64,000 bases of DNA from Candidatus Methylobacter oryzae (GCF_003994235.2 NZ_RYFG02000109.1:1-64000); one strand, 5' to 3'. Shown: positions 43,465 through 52,540, counted from the stretch's first letter. A program made the numbers and translations. Notes: generated by a model from the sequence alone, not told the origin.

Positions 43465-44400
43465 ATGAAAATAAGAAATTTTTGTAAGGTCTTAATACTG
43501 TTGACGGTGTTTTGGATCAGCGCCGGTTTTGCCCAGCCGAGCAAAATATTGATCGTCAATAGCGACAATAGTGTTTATCGGTATCAAACAATTGCTACGG
43601 AATTTAAGAAAATCATCCAGCAAAATGCCTATCAAGTGGCAGAATTGAACTTAAACAGCCATGCCGACGCCGAAACTGAACTAAAGCAGCTTATTCAGCA
43701 AGAAAATCCTGGACTCATCTATACCATAGGTACCAAAGCTTATTTATTAGCGCGCGACTATACCCATAACAGAAAGTTGTTATTTTCAGCGGCTATTAAC
43801 TGGAGAAGGTTGGATATTGCTGAAGGAACTTATGGCGTAGCTAATGAATTGGCATCGGCACAAGAAATATCGTTGCTACGCTATTTCTTGCCCTCAATTA
43901 AAACTATCGGTTTGCTTTACAGCGATAAATTCAGTCGCGAGTACGTGGAAAGCATCAAAAAAGATGCTTTGTCCGTAGGTATAAATGTCGTTACCAAAGC
44001 CATTAATGAAGACAAAGAGATCGGCGACGCGCTTAACGGATTGTTGCCGAAAATAGAGTTGTTCTGGATTATTTCCGATCCGGTTGTTTTAAGTAATAAA
44101 GAATCGGTAAAGACAATCTTCCAATCGGCCCAACAACAAAAGAAACCTGTCTATGCATACAGCGACGTGTATATAGAACAGGGCGCGGTCTTGGCCGTTT
44201 CAGCGGATAGCGACACCATCGGGAGACAGTCGGCTAGTTTCGTCCTGATGATGGATAAAGATAAAGTGTCTGAAGGAACAGTGCAAAGTCCGGCGGGTTC
44301 AACGATCACTTTAAATAAATGCGTTCTCGATGCATTGCGGCTCAATTTCAATAAAGATGCCTTGGATTCGATCAATAAAGTCGTAGGGTGTGAGAAATGA
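43465..44400 (+). CDS. ABC transporter substrate-binding-like protein (PF04392 type)
   Basis: 311 aa, signal peptide residues 1-23 (ending GFAQP). The two-domain periplasmic binding fold of the ABC_sub_bind (former DUF534) family is recognised from NPGLIYTIGTKAYLLAR, GVANELASAQEISLLRYFLPSIKTIGLLYS and PVYAYSDVYIEQGAVLAVSADSD. Classical members bind amino acids such as tryptophan or tyrosine. The stop overlaps the receptor start by 4 nt, so the two proteins are made together, which suggests a functional pairing with the TonB-dependent receptor. Confidence 0.8.
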   Translation: MKIRNFCKVLILLTVFWISAGFAQPSKILIVNSDNSVYRYQTIATEFKKIIQQNAYQVAELNLNSHADAETELKQLIQQENPGLIYTIGTKAYLLARDYTHNRKLLFSAAINWRRLDIAEGTYGVANELASAQEISLLRYFLPSIKTIGLLYSDKFSREYVESIKKDALSVGINVVTKAINEDKEIGDALNGLLPKIELFWIISDPVVLSNKESVKTIFQSAQQQKKPVYAYSDVYIEQGAVLAVSADSDTIGRQSASFVLMMDKDKVSEGTVQSPAGSTITLNKCVLDALRLNFNKDALDSINKVVGCEK

Positions 44401-46409
44401 ACAAGTACGTATATAACCTACTGTTTGGCGTATTGATCTTGAATTCGAACGCTTCTGCGGAAACTTCGGCTGCGAATAATGATTTGGAAAAGGAATTGGC
44501 CTATCTTGCCGCGGAAAGACAAGTCGTGGTGACTGCCTCGAAAATGGAAGAGCATGTGGACAAAACGATTGCCACAACAACAGTGATTACCCAAGACGAT
44601 ATTGCGCATATCGGCGCGCGTAATTTATTGGATGTGTTGCGGTTGGTGCCGGGCATCGGTATTACTCAAACCCAGTTTGGCTGGCGTGAAATTGAAGTTC
44701 GCGGCGTTAAAACAGTACTGTCTGAAAAAGTGCAGATCATGTTGAACGGCCATCCGTTGGATCATAACCTGCAAAATGCCGGCAGTGCTTGGGTTTACGA
44801 TGATTTACCGGTCGATACGATCAAGCGCGTGGAAGTCGTGCGCGGCCCGGGGTCGGCTTTATACGGCGCTAATGCTTTTCTTGCCGTTATTAATATCATT
44901 ACCCAGAATGCCAAGGATTTGAATGGCGTGCAAACGTCGGCCGGCTGGGGCAGCTTTGATACCCAGCAATACCGGGCGTCTTGGGGAAAGCAATTTGATA
45001 ATACCGCTGAAGCAGCGTTACATTTTAATTTTACCGATACCAACGGTATTAATTCGCCGATTCCGGCTGATAGTTCAAGCATACAAGGTTTAAGCTCTTC
45101 AGCTCCTGGTAAAAGCCAGCTTACAGAGGGCCGTTATGACTTGGAATGGCAGTTGGGTTATCAAGATTTTAAACTGGACGGGCGGTACATTAATAAAAAG
45201 ATGGGGACGTTTTTTGGAGCGGCAACTATTCTTAGCGATGACAGGACTCAACAGGACTATAATGATTATTTCTTGCGTTTGAGTCGAGCGTGGAAAATTA
45301 AAGATGATTTCACGATAGATACTCAAATATTTCATGATTTCTATAGTGCTGATAATAGATGGCAACTTGCACAGAATCAGTTTACTCGTAGTGGCTTTCA
45401 AGACATGCGCACTGGTGGTGAAATCCAAGCTAATTATCATATCAGCGATGCTCAAGCCGTGATCGCTGGGTTCTCATATGCAAAAGAACAGCAGGGTAAT
45501 CTTATTGATGAATTGGGTCCCGATCCTGAACATTTGATACCCGCACCGTCTATTACCGAGGAAAGAACACGTAAACATTGGGGCCTTTATATCGAAGATG
45601 TGTGGGATCCATTAAAAAATTTACGCTTGACTCTGGGTGCACGCTATGACCGATATAACGATTTTGGCGGTACATTTAATCCCAGGATGGGGTTTAATTG
45701 GGAGTTTATTAGAAATTATTCATTGAAGTTTTCTTATGGTACCGCTTATCGAGCACCTGCTTTTGGTGAGCTCGGCCTTGTCAACAACCCTGTATTATTA
45801 GGTAACTCATCACTTAAGCCGGAAGAAGTTAAAACCTTTGAAACAGGTATTGTTGCCCATCCTGTGGCGAGCTTGACGACCCAGGCTATATATTATCACT
45901 CAGCAATCAATCAAATTATCTCACAGGTTCCCATTCAAACGGCGATTTCGCGTTACGATAATAGTGGCAGTGTCATTGCCGAGGGAGTTGAGTTAGAAGC
46001 GCGTTACGATTTTGAAGGGAGTTTACAAGGTTCTTATCTGAGTGCCAATCATGTTTTACAGCATAGCGTCCAGCTTGGCCAACAGTTAGCGGACGTGCCA
46101 CGGCATCGCACTAACCTGACAGCCAATTTGGCTTTCGATAACACCTGGAGTAGTTTTGCCCATGTCCTTATTAAAGGCAATACATTACGTAGTTTAAGCG
46201 ACGCGCGTAACGAGGTACCCGGATATGCCTTGCTCGATGTCGGCTTGTTGGGGAAAAATATGTTCGGTAGGAAAGTTGATATCAGTTTTAATGTTTATAA
46301 CTTATTTGACAAACGCTATTACGATCCAGCTCCGACCAGTTTGAGTTTTATAGGTGATTACCAAATGCCGGGAAGAGCTTTTTTTGGGCATGTCAGCTTG
46401 AGGTTTTAA
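44397..46409 (+). CDS. TonB-dependent outer-membrane receptor
   Basis: 670 aa. Signal peptide residues 1-21 (ending ASA-ETSA). The plug domain (about 45-165) has VVVTASKMEEHVDKT, IGARNLLDVLRLVPGIG, VEVVRGPGSALYGANAFLAVINIIT; the 22-strand barrel follows and ends VSLRF with a terminal Phe, the usual BAM signal. Closest in style to the CirA/BtuB siderophore-cobalamin group. The ligand cannot be read from the sequence; the coupled periplasmic binding proteins suggest an organic solute or metal chelate. Coupled to the previous gene by ATGA. Confidence 0.92.
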   Translation: MNKYVYNLLFGVLILNSNASAETSAANNDLEKELAYLAAERQVVVTASKMEEHVDKTIATTTVITQDDIAHIGARNLLDVLRLVPGIGITQTQFGWREIEVRGVKTVLSEKVQIMLNGHPLDHNLQNAGSAWVYDDLPVDTIKRVEVVRGPGSALYGANAFLAVINIITQNAKDLNGVQTSAGWGSFDTQQYRASWGKQFDNTAEAALHFNFTDTNGINSPIPADSSSIQGLSSSAPGKSQLTEGRYDLEWQLGYQDFKLDGRYINKKMGTFFGAATILSDDRTQQDYNDYFLRLSRAWKIKDDFTIDTQIFHDFYSADNRWQLAQNQFTRSGFQDMRTGGEIQANYHISDAQAVIAGFSYAKEQQGNLIDELGPDPEHLIPAPSITEERTRKHWGLYIEDVWDPLKNLRLTLGARYDRYNDFGGTFNPRMGFNWEFIRNYSLKFSYGTAYRAPAFGELGLVNNPVLLGNSSLKPEEVKTFETGIVAHPVASLTTQAIYYHSAINQIISQVPIQTAISRYDNSGSVIAEGVELEARYDFEGSLQGSYLSANHVLQHSVQLGQQLADVPRHRTNLTANLAFDNTWSSFAHVLIKGNTLRSLSDARNEVPGYALLDVGLLGKNMFGRKVDISFNVYNLFDKRYYDPAPTSLSFIGDYQMPGRAFFGHVSLRF

Positions 46410-46430
46410 TTAGGAAAGTGCATATGGAGA

Positions 46431-46459
46431 AGGTGGACTGCCTTCCGGTGAGTCCACCT
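46431..46459. terminator. hairpin after the TonB-dependent receptor gene
   Basis: AGGTGGACT and AGTCCACCT form a 9-bp stem with an 11-nt loop, 22 nt after the receptor stop. No T-tract follows. It lies in the 205-bp space between the convergent receptor and DUF917 genes, which contains nothing else of note. Confidence 0.5.
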
Positions 46460-46614
46460 ACAGGTTACGATCTTAATAGAAATAGAACATCTCGCCTCTC
46501 TTTCAATGAAATTATCTAAAGAAACTTTTAAGGTTATGAGCATCGTTTGTTGCACTTCATTAACAACGCAATCAGGAGAAGGACGATCCTGAGTGCTGTA
46601 TAAATACTTATTTA

Positions 46615-47919
46615 TTATATTTTATAATCCGACATTAAAGCTGACAGGGCAATATAGCTATTGGGGGCAGGTATACGATCCTCAGGAAATGCAGCCAAAA
46701 TTTCTTCAATATTTGATAAAAACAAGTCTATAAGTTCAGTATGTTGCAGCTTTTCAATAGCACATAGTCCGATAATGCCGATTTCTGTTCCTAACGGTAT
46801 ATGTTTGGGGTTTTTTTTCGGGTCACTATTTATATCGGCATTCGATAAAGGTTGAGCGTCTTTTTTGGCAAGGAAGCTTATTGAATCAGGTCCCATAGCA
46901 ACATAGCTTTTCTTTGTTGCATTCCATGCCAATAGACTTTCATTTTTATAATAGATAAAAAACGTTTCATCTTGATTTGAGACAGTAATTTTTCCTGCAT
47001 CAAAACCGCTTATTTCTCTCTCTTCTTTGTTGGTGATTATGCCTTCAAATAACATATAGCTGGTAACTGAAAAGCTACTCAACAACTCCAGAAATTTATT
47101 GTAGCTTCTGGATTCAATCATATTTCGTCCTAGATTCCATGCAAGTCCCACTGTCCATTGGTTAAATTTAGTCCAGTTTTTATCGGATAAAATTGAGCAA
47201 TTCAAGTCAGCTCCTTGCATTGGATAGCATGCCAAACCTGCTGTACTATTGTTTGATTTGGCAAAATGCCGAGCTTGGTTTTCTGCATCTATCGCACCGT
47301 TCACCTGTACGACTGTTTTTTGATAGTGCCCTAATTCGTCTGTATCTGAAGTCAAGATAACAGGATTTATGGGTAATTTATTGATATTAAAGAGTGTCAT
47401 GCTCAATTCCGGCATTGCTCTGCCACAAGGGTCTCCATTAATTACCTCAATTCCCTTTCTGGCTGAAATTATAAAGGGGACTAATGTATTAATTGCCCCC
47501 ATTTCAACCGGGATTAAATAGCCTAACGGGTCTTGGCCGGAGTGAGTTAGATATTTATCCATTTCTAAGAAGGCATTTAATGAAGCGGTTTGTCCGAAGC
47601 CTTCAAACACCTTATCCGGTGAACCTAAACCCGCGACAAAAGCTATGTTTTTATTTGCTTTAAGGTTATCGGGATTTACATAGTGCATAACATTGGTGTC
47701 ATTTATCATTTTATCCATAAAAAGCAAAGCTAGCCCAATTGATCCGCCGCCGCCCGATGCTAAAAAGCAAGCGCCATGCACAATATAGCTAATGTCTTTT
47801 TTCGTTAATTGATAATTGTCAGAACCGAAGTTTATTATTCTGTAGTCATTCGGATAGATTTTTTTTATCTGCTTTTCTTTATAAATAGATGATTCTTCTA
47901 TTGAAAGATCATTAAGCAT
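46615..47919 (-). CDS. DUF917 family protein (hydantoinase/oxoprolinase-associated)
   Basis: 434 aa. The DUF917 pattern is clear: ACFLASGGGGSIGLALLFMD near residue 52, IPVEMGAINTLVPF, the highly conserved NGDPCGRAMPELSMTLFNI, and later segments of the second domain with IPLGTEIGIIGLCA. DUF917 proteins are called S-methyl-thiohydantoin-desulfurase-like and usually sit with a hydantoinase A/B partner, absent here. It has a 20-odd residue N-terminal extension before the domain. A+T-rich codon usage like the neighbouring P450 and unlike the flanking lipid genes suggests acquisition. The divergent P450 gene shares its promoter region. Confidence 0.82.
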   Translation of the reverse strand: MLNDLSIEESSIYKEKQIKKIYPNDYRIINFGSDNYQLTKKDISYIVHGACFLASGGGGSIGLALLFMDKMINDTNVMHYVNPDNLKANKNIAFVAGLGSPDKVFEGFGQTASLNAFLEMDKYLTHSGQDPLGYLIPVEMGAINTLVPFIISARKGIEVINGDPCGRAMPELSMTLFNINKLPINPVILTSDTDELGHYQKTVVQVNGAIDAENQARHFAKSNNSTAGLACYPMQGADLNCSILSDKNWTKFNQWTVGLAWNLGRNMIESRSYNKFLELLSSFSVTSYMLFEGIITNKEEREISGFDAGKITVSNQDETFFIYYKNESLLAWNATKKSYVAMGPDSISFLAKKDAQPLSNADINSDPKKNPKHIPLGTEIGIIGLCAIEKLQHTELIDLFLSNIEEILAAFPEDRIPAPNSYIALSALMSDYKI

Positions 47920-48178
47920 GAAGAAATATTCCTTAAAATTAAATAAATTGGTTTTGTGTCGGTTGAGGGTTATCTTTGTTAAATATAGAAAAATCTGTTG
48001 GTTTAACTTAGATAAAATATTTTTAACAGGATAGAGATGATATTGTAAGCTATAACGTTAACAATATGGGGCAAAAAACTGACATAATTTAACTACTGAC
48101 ATTTTCAGTAAATATAGATAATGCGATTTAACATTTATCCTACCGAAAAAATACTCAATTATATAGAGATATTTGCTT
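47920..48178. promoter_or_regulatory. shared divergent promoter region of the DUF917 and P450 genes
   Basis: 259 bp, strongly A+T-rich, between two divergent genes. TAACGTTAACAATATGG-like dyad near 48054-48064 (AACGTTAACA contains the palindrome AACGTT) could bind a regulator. No defined -35/-10 pair stands out. Confidence 0.3.
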
Positions 48179-49369
48179 ATGCAACTGGACCTTCAATCTC
48201 CCGAATTTATAGCAAACCCTTACCCGACTTATGCCAGATTGCGCGAACAAGCTCCGATCTATCCTTTAGAATCAGGAGCATGGCTCATAACCCGCTACCA
48301 CGATGTTGAATACTTGTTGAAAAGCCCGCTTTTAGATAAAGATGTTTCTTCCATATATGTTCAACTTTATGGACGCGATATGAACGATGAACCAGCTTAT
48401 CGTATTCATAATAATTTCTGGGCGTCAATGAGTTCACTCGGCCGACGTAAACTGGTCGTTAAAGCACTTAATGCCGGCAGAGTTAGTGAGGTGCGTGCGC
48501 TGGTGCAAAAAAGTGCGGATCAGTTAATCGATAAATGGATAGAGCTTGGACAGGCTGATTTAATGAATGTTTTTGCGTATCCGCTACCCGTGCAAGTTAT
48601 CTGCAATATGCTGAACATTGAGCTGGAACAGAGCCTTGATTTTTTTGCGGAAACTAAGCTCATGTCGAGAGCTGCCGAACCGCATCCTCTTAACGCTGCG
48701 GAATTAAATGAAGCTAATACCGGAGCATTGCGTTTAGAGATGTTTTTCCGTGAAATTTGCCGCCAAAGGGGTGAACAGCTTGGGGAAGATTTAGTTTCTC
48801 AGTTACTGATAGCTGAAGAAGGGGGCGAACGTCTAACCGAAGACGAAATTATCTCCAACCTTATCGTATTGTTTGTTGCGGGGTACGGAACTACCGCCAA
48901 TGCATTGTGCAATACCTTGCGACTGTTGTTTCTTTATCCCGAACAAAGAGAATTGTTGATTGCCAAGCCGGAACTTTTGTCCAATGCAGTAGATGAAGCG
49001 TTGCGTTTTAATTCTTCAGCGCCTATTACTTTTCGTACCGCCATGGAATCGTTTGAATTTAACGGTGTTCAAATTGGCGCTGGGGATGGAATTTTTCTGG
49101 CTCTTGATTCGGCAAACCACGATCAGGAGATATTTGTTGAACCCGATCGTTTTTGGATAGAGAGACCTCTAACTGTAAAAAAACCACTTACTTTTGGACT
49201 GGGTAGCCATTATTGTCTGGGAGCTAAGTTGGGAACCGTCGAAGTAGAAGTTGCAGTGGAAACATTATTTCGCCGCTTACCGAATCTAATTATCGATAAT
49301 ATCGATCAATTAAAGTGGCAGCCAACATGGATATTCAGGGGCTTGGAATCTTTACCTGTAAGATGGTAA
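48179..49369 (+). CDS. cytochrome P450
   Basis: 396 aa, start at ATG 48179 (MQLDLQSPEF); an upstream TTG is less likely. Soluble bacterial CYP: I-helix oxygen motif LFVAGYGTTANAL, K-helix EALRF (ExxR, in VDEALRFNS), and the haem loop FGLGSHYCLGAKLG with ligand Cys346. Length and absence of a membrane anchor suit class I enzymes that need ferredoxin and ferredoxin reductase; neither is adjacent. The substrate is unknown; partners in the neighbourhood are a DUF917 protein and a carbamoyltransferase, so a tailoring role in a natural product is possible but not shown. Confidence 0.95.
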   Translation: MQLDLQSPEFIANPYPTYARLREQAPIYPLESGAWLITRYHDVEYLLKSPLLDKDVSSIYVQLYGRDMNDEPAYRIHNNFWASMSSLGRRKLVVKALNAGRVSEVRALVQKSADQLIDKWIELGQADLMNVFAYPLPVQVICNMLNIELEQSLDFFAETKLMSRAAEPHPLNAAELNEANTGALRLEMFFREICRQRGEQLGEDLVSQLLIAEEGGERLTEDEIISNLIVLFVAGYGTTANALCNTLRLLFLYPEQRELLIAKPELLSNAVDEALRFNSSAPITFRTAMESFEFNGVQIGAGDGIFLALDSANHDQEIFVEPDRFWIERPLTVKKPLTFGLGSHYCLGAKLGTVEVEVAVETLFRRLPNLIIDNIDQLKWQPTWIFRGLESLPVRW

Positions 49370-49739
49370 AAATAAAAACTTTTTCTCATTCTTTCGTAAT
49401 GCACTCATCGTTATAAGCCGATGTGTCCCTAAGCCGTCCCGCCAATTTTTGCCGGGACGGCGCGAGCTTTAAAATCCCCGCAGTGCGTCTTTACGTTTCA
49501 CTTAACAGCAATGACGCACTGCGTGGGAATAAGGGCGTCAAAATATTCCCAAGAAGAGCAGGCAACCACCTGCAAATAATTCGTGCCGCCACCTGTACAG
49601 CCAGTGCTGCACGTAATAAAAATGACCAAATTGGCGTGCGGGGTGGTAAAAATTCCAATACATAGGTTGTTATGCGAGTTATATGAAAAACGTATATTAG
49701 GCATAATGGCGGTTTTCTACATTAGACAATGAAGGTGGT
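49370..49739. other. intergenic region with a hairpin, possible gene remnant
   Basis: 370 bp. A perfect 9-bp stem (GCCGTCCCG at 49433-49441, CGGGACGGC at 49453-49461) around an 11-nt loop, 64 bp after the P450 stop, is the likely end of that transcript. The rest contains open frames of 60-80 codons on both strands with Cys-rich, unlikely products; a decayed gene is possible but I cannot name it. Confidence 0.4.
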
Positions 49740-52082
49740 ATGAATAAAGCACCTTACCAGGATGATTGGCCTGATATAGATACCAAGCTCTATAATCGCT
49801 CGGTCAAGTTGTTTAATGCGGTCAAAAATATATTGAGCGTCAGGCTCGATTTGCATACCGATCCTCAGGTTGTGTTGGAAGGCGACATCTTTCTATTCAA
49901 CCACTTTTCCCGGTTTGAAACGTTCATCCCGCAGTTTCTTATTTACGAAAAAACCGGGGCTTACAGCTGCTCGATCGCCTCTGGGGAGTTCTTTAAAGAA
50001 GACAATGTGCTGTCACGGTATTTAAAGCGTGTCGGTGTTTTTCCTCATAGTCATGAACGCTTATTTCCATTGCTGGCCGGGCAGATTTTACGCGGCCGCA
50101 AAGTCATCATTTTTCCCGAAGGCGGCATGGTGAAAGACCGGCGGGTGATCGATAAGCACGGCCATTACAGTATTTTCTCCCGTATCACCGGCAACCGGCG
50201 CAAGCATCACACCGGCCCGGCGGTTTTAAGCCAAGGCGTGGAAACCTTTAAAGCTGCTGTTCGCCACGCTCATAGCAAAAACGATATTGCGCTGTTGCGG
50301 CAATGGAAAGATGTGCTGCATATCGACAGTATCGACCAATTGATTGCCGTCGCGAATAAACCGACGCTGATGGTTCCCGCCAATATTACGTTCTATCCGA
50401 TCCGTTCCTCCGAAAATCTGTTGTTTAAAAGCGTTGAGCTGTTTTCCGACGGCCTGAGCTTACGCCAGTCCGAGGAGTTGCTGATTGAAGGCAATATTAT
50501 GCTGGAGAACACCGATATGGATATACGCATGGGCACGCCTGTTAATCCTTGCAGCGTATGGAATTGGCGCAGCCATTACCTGGTCGGCAAAGTTGCTCTG
50601 GAAATAAATACGATAGACGATGTTTTTACGTTGAACTCCAGGCCGCAGAATTGGCGGCAGCGTTTATTAGGGGCTGATTTCATAAACAACGCGCAAATAT
50701 TGCGCGATCGCTACATGGAAGGCATGTATGCGAACGTTACCGTCAATTTAAGCCATTTGGCTGCGACGCTGATCATGTATTATGTCGGCCAAGGACAATC
50801 GCATATCGAGAAAGGCAAGTTTTACAGGATTCTGTACATTGCTATCAAATCGTTGCAATCCAGCACAGTCATTCATTTGCACCGAAGCCTGCTGAATCCC
50901 GACGATTACAGCGATCTGTTTAAAGCCACGAATAAGCGCTTCGAGCATTTCATCTCTGCCGCAAAAGAAGCCGGACTGATCAACGAAGACGAAAACAATT
51001 ACCAGTTTTTACCCAAACTGTGCGTTGAGTCCGACTTTGACAGCATTCGCCTGGAAAATCCAATAGTCGTCTACAACAACGAAGCCGCACCGTTGCATAC
51101 GGTTCGCGATACCCTGATCGATGCGATAGCCGAATGTTCTGTTGCGGATAAAGCTGAGTTGAGCGGCTTGTCCGCTCAAACGAAACTTATGCCCGTTGGG
51201 TGTAAAAATAAATTGGCCGCCTGGCATTTTGAAGACGAATGCCGGACTCTGGCTTGGGAAAAGCAAGCTTATTCGAAACCGGTATTTGTCGACATCAATG
51301 GCCATGAAATTGCTGTTGCCGATCCCACGCCTTTTTTCGTCCAGCCTAAAGTTGCCAATGGCATAGGCGTATTGCTTGTTCACGGGTTGCTGGCCAGTCC
51401 CGCAGAATTACGAGCTTATGGCGATTATCTGGTTCAGCAGGGTTATATGGTCATAGGCGTTCGCTTAAAAGGTCACGGTACATCCCCTTATGCTTTGCGC
51501 GACCAGACGTGGGAGGATTGGTACGGGTGCGTGCAACGAGGCTTCGATATTCTTAAGGCGCATTGTTCGCGTATCTTTGCTGTCGGTTTTTCCACGGGCG
51601 GCGCGTTGGCGTTAAAGTTGGCTGCTGAACAGCCTCCCGAAATATTAGGCGTGACGGCTATTTCAGTGCCGCTAAGATTCGTTAATCCCGCTTATATGCT
51701 GGTGCCGTTACTACATGGCACCAACACGCTGGTCGGCTGGGTTTCGGCTTATGAGGGCGTAAAGCCTTTCATTGAGAATGAACCGGAGCATCCGAACATC
51801 AATTATCACAATATACCGGTCAGGGCGCTTTACGAGTTGAGGCGGCTAATCGCGCATATTGATGAACTGTTGCCGAAGATTAGCCTGCCTATCTTGATTT
51901 TGTATGGCGATCAGGACCCGATTGTCTCACCCAAAAGCGCACCGATTATTATGGAAAGATTAGGTTCGGCATATAAGCAAATTCAAGCTATTAAATCCCA
52001 ACGGCACGGTATCTTGATGGAAAACATCGATGGTACTTGGCGGGTGATTGATAAGTTTTTTAATGAGTTAAAGCTGAGTTGA
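49740..52082 (+). CDS. PlsC-like acyltransferase fused to an alpha/beta hydrolase
   Basis: 780 aa. Residues 1 to about 469: glycerolipid acyltransferase-like domain with NHFSRFET (His55 and Glu60 in place of the usual HxxxxD) and IIFPEGGMVKDRR near residues 122-134. Residues about 470-489 are encoded by a palindromic repeat (KAELSGLSAQTKLMPVGCK). Residues about 515-780: alpha/beta hydrolase with VLLVHGLLAS, the lid region, GFSTGG (nucleophile Ser618), GDQDP (acid) and QRHGIL (His); the triad looks complete, monoacylglycerol-lipase/esterase-like. The stop codon lies in a second repeat copy. Its position upstream of fadA, the fadN-type gene and fadE implies release of fatty acids or remodelling of lipids feeding beta-oxidation. 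Confidence 0.85.
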   Translation: MNKAPYQDDWPDIDTKLYNRSVKLFNAVKNILSVRLDLHTDPQVVLEGDIFLFNHFSRFETFIPQFLIYEKTGAYSCSIASGEFFKEDNVLSRYLKRVGVFPHSHERLFPLLAGQILRGRKVIIFPEGGMVKDRRVIDKHGHYSIFSRITGNRRKHHTGPAVLSQGVETFKAAVRHAHSKNDIALLRQWKDVLHIDSIDQLIAVANKPTLMVPANITFYPIRSSENLLFKSVELFSDGLSLRQSEELLIEGNIMLENTDMDIRMGTPVNPCSVWNWRSHYLVGKVALEINTIDDVFTLNSRPQNWRQRLLGADFINNAQILRDRYMEGMYANVTVNLSHLAATLIMYYVGQGQSHIEKGKFYRILYIAIKSLQSSTVIHLHRSLLNPDDYSDLFKATNKRFEHFISAAKEAGLINEDENNYQFLPKLCVESDFDSIRLENPIVVYNNEAAPLHTVRDTLIDAIAECSVADKAELSGLSAQTKLMPVGCKNKLAAWHFEDECRTLAWEKQAYSKPVFVDINGHEIAVADPTPFFVQPKVANGIGVLLVHGLLASPAELRAYGDYLVQQGYMVIGVRLKGHGTSPYALRDQTWEDWYGCVQRGFDILKAHCSRIFAVGFSTGGALALKLAAEQPPEILGVTAISVPLRFVNPAYMLVPLLHGTNTLVGWVSAYEGVKPFIENEPEHPNINYHNIPVRALYELRRLIAHIDELLPKISLPILILYGDQDPIVSPKSAPIIMERLGSAYKQIQAIKSQRHGILMENIDGTWRVIDKFFNELKLS
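51148..51206 (-). repeat. palindromic repeat copy 6, inside a coding sequence
   Basis: Reverse-oriented copy of the 56-bp unit (ATAAAGCTGAGTTGAGCGGC, then TTGTCCGCTCAAACGAAACT, then TATGCCC...). The stem changed to GAGCGG...CCGCTC, keeping base pairing. It is translated in frame as the linker between acyltransferase and hydrolase domains. The same peptide would be encoded by the minus-strand frame of copies 3-5. Confidence 0.9.
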
Positions 52083-52125
52083 GCAGCTCGTCTGCTCAAT
52101 GAAATTTATGCTCTTTGAGTGTAAG
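52069..52125 (-). repeat. palindromic repeat copy 7, supplying a stop codon
   Basis: Reverse-oriented unit beginning TTAAAGCTGAGTTGAGCAGC with core GAGCAGCTCGTCTGCTC. The TGA in GAGTTGAGC (52080-52082) ends the acyltransferase-hydrolase gene, so its last residues (LKLS) are repeat-derived. It is more diverged at its 3' side than the other copies. Confidence 0.85.
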
Positions 52126-52139
52126 AAGATGATAGCGCA

Positions 52140-52540
52140 TTGTCCACGAAAAGCACGAAAGACACGAAAAAATATCGGCCGTATCCGCTCTTAAATTAAA
52201 GGTGCTGTCTGTTCAGGACTGTGCCGGTTAGACCTTCCAGATTTTACGACTGCCATGGATGGCGGAAGTGTCGCAATCGGTAGGGAACCGATGCGACCGA
52301 CTGCCATGGATGGCGGCCGAGACTGCTCCCGGCAGTCCTCGGCATTTCCTCCATCCATGGAAGTCAGAAGTACTGGAGTTGCCGGGAGCGACTCCAGTAA
52401 AAACCTGGAAGATCTGCCTAGTGCTAGGCTTTCTGCCTAACGTTAGGTTGGATGGTTTTCATGATGAGAGCGGTCTATAACGATGAGCTCAAGAGCGAGG
52501 GAACGATGAGGTTTAACTATTTTCGTGCTTTTCGTGGACA
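52140..52540. repeat. large MITE-like element with nested palindromes (element D)
   Basis: Outer ends TGTCCACGAAAAGCACGAAA (from 52141) and its inverse ending 52540 match over 20 bp. Inside is an AGACCTTCCAGATTTTAC arm (52230) whose mirror GTAAAAACCTGGAAGATCT lies at 52397-52415. Between those arms are two direct copies of GACTGCCATGGATGGCGG and a mirror CCATCCATGG, plus hairpins GTCGCAATCGG/CCGATGCGAC and GCCGAGACTGC/GCAGTCCTCGGC. No protein-coding gene. It fills the gap before fadA. Confidence 0.85.

Noticed and set aside
49423-49704. 60-80-codon frames on both strands between P450 and the fusion gene, one ending in CVIAVK
   Set aside because: No ribosome-binding sites, Cys-rich improbable products, no recognisable family; at most a decayed gene.
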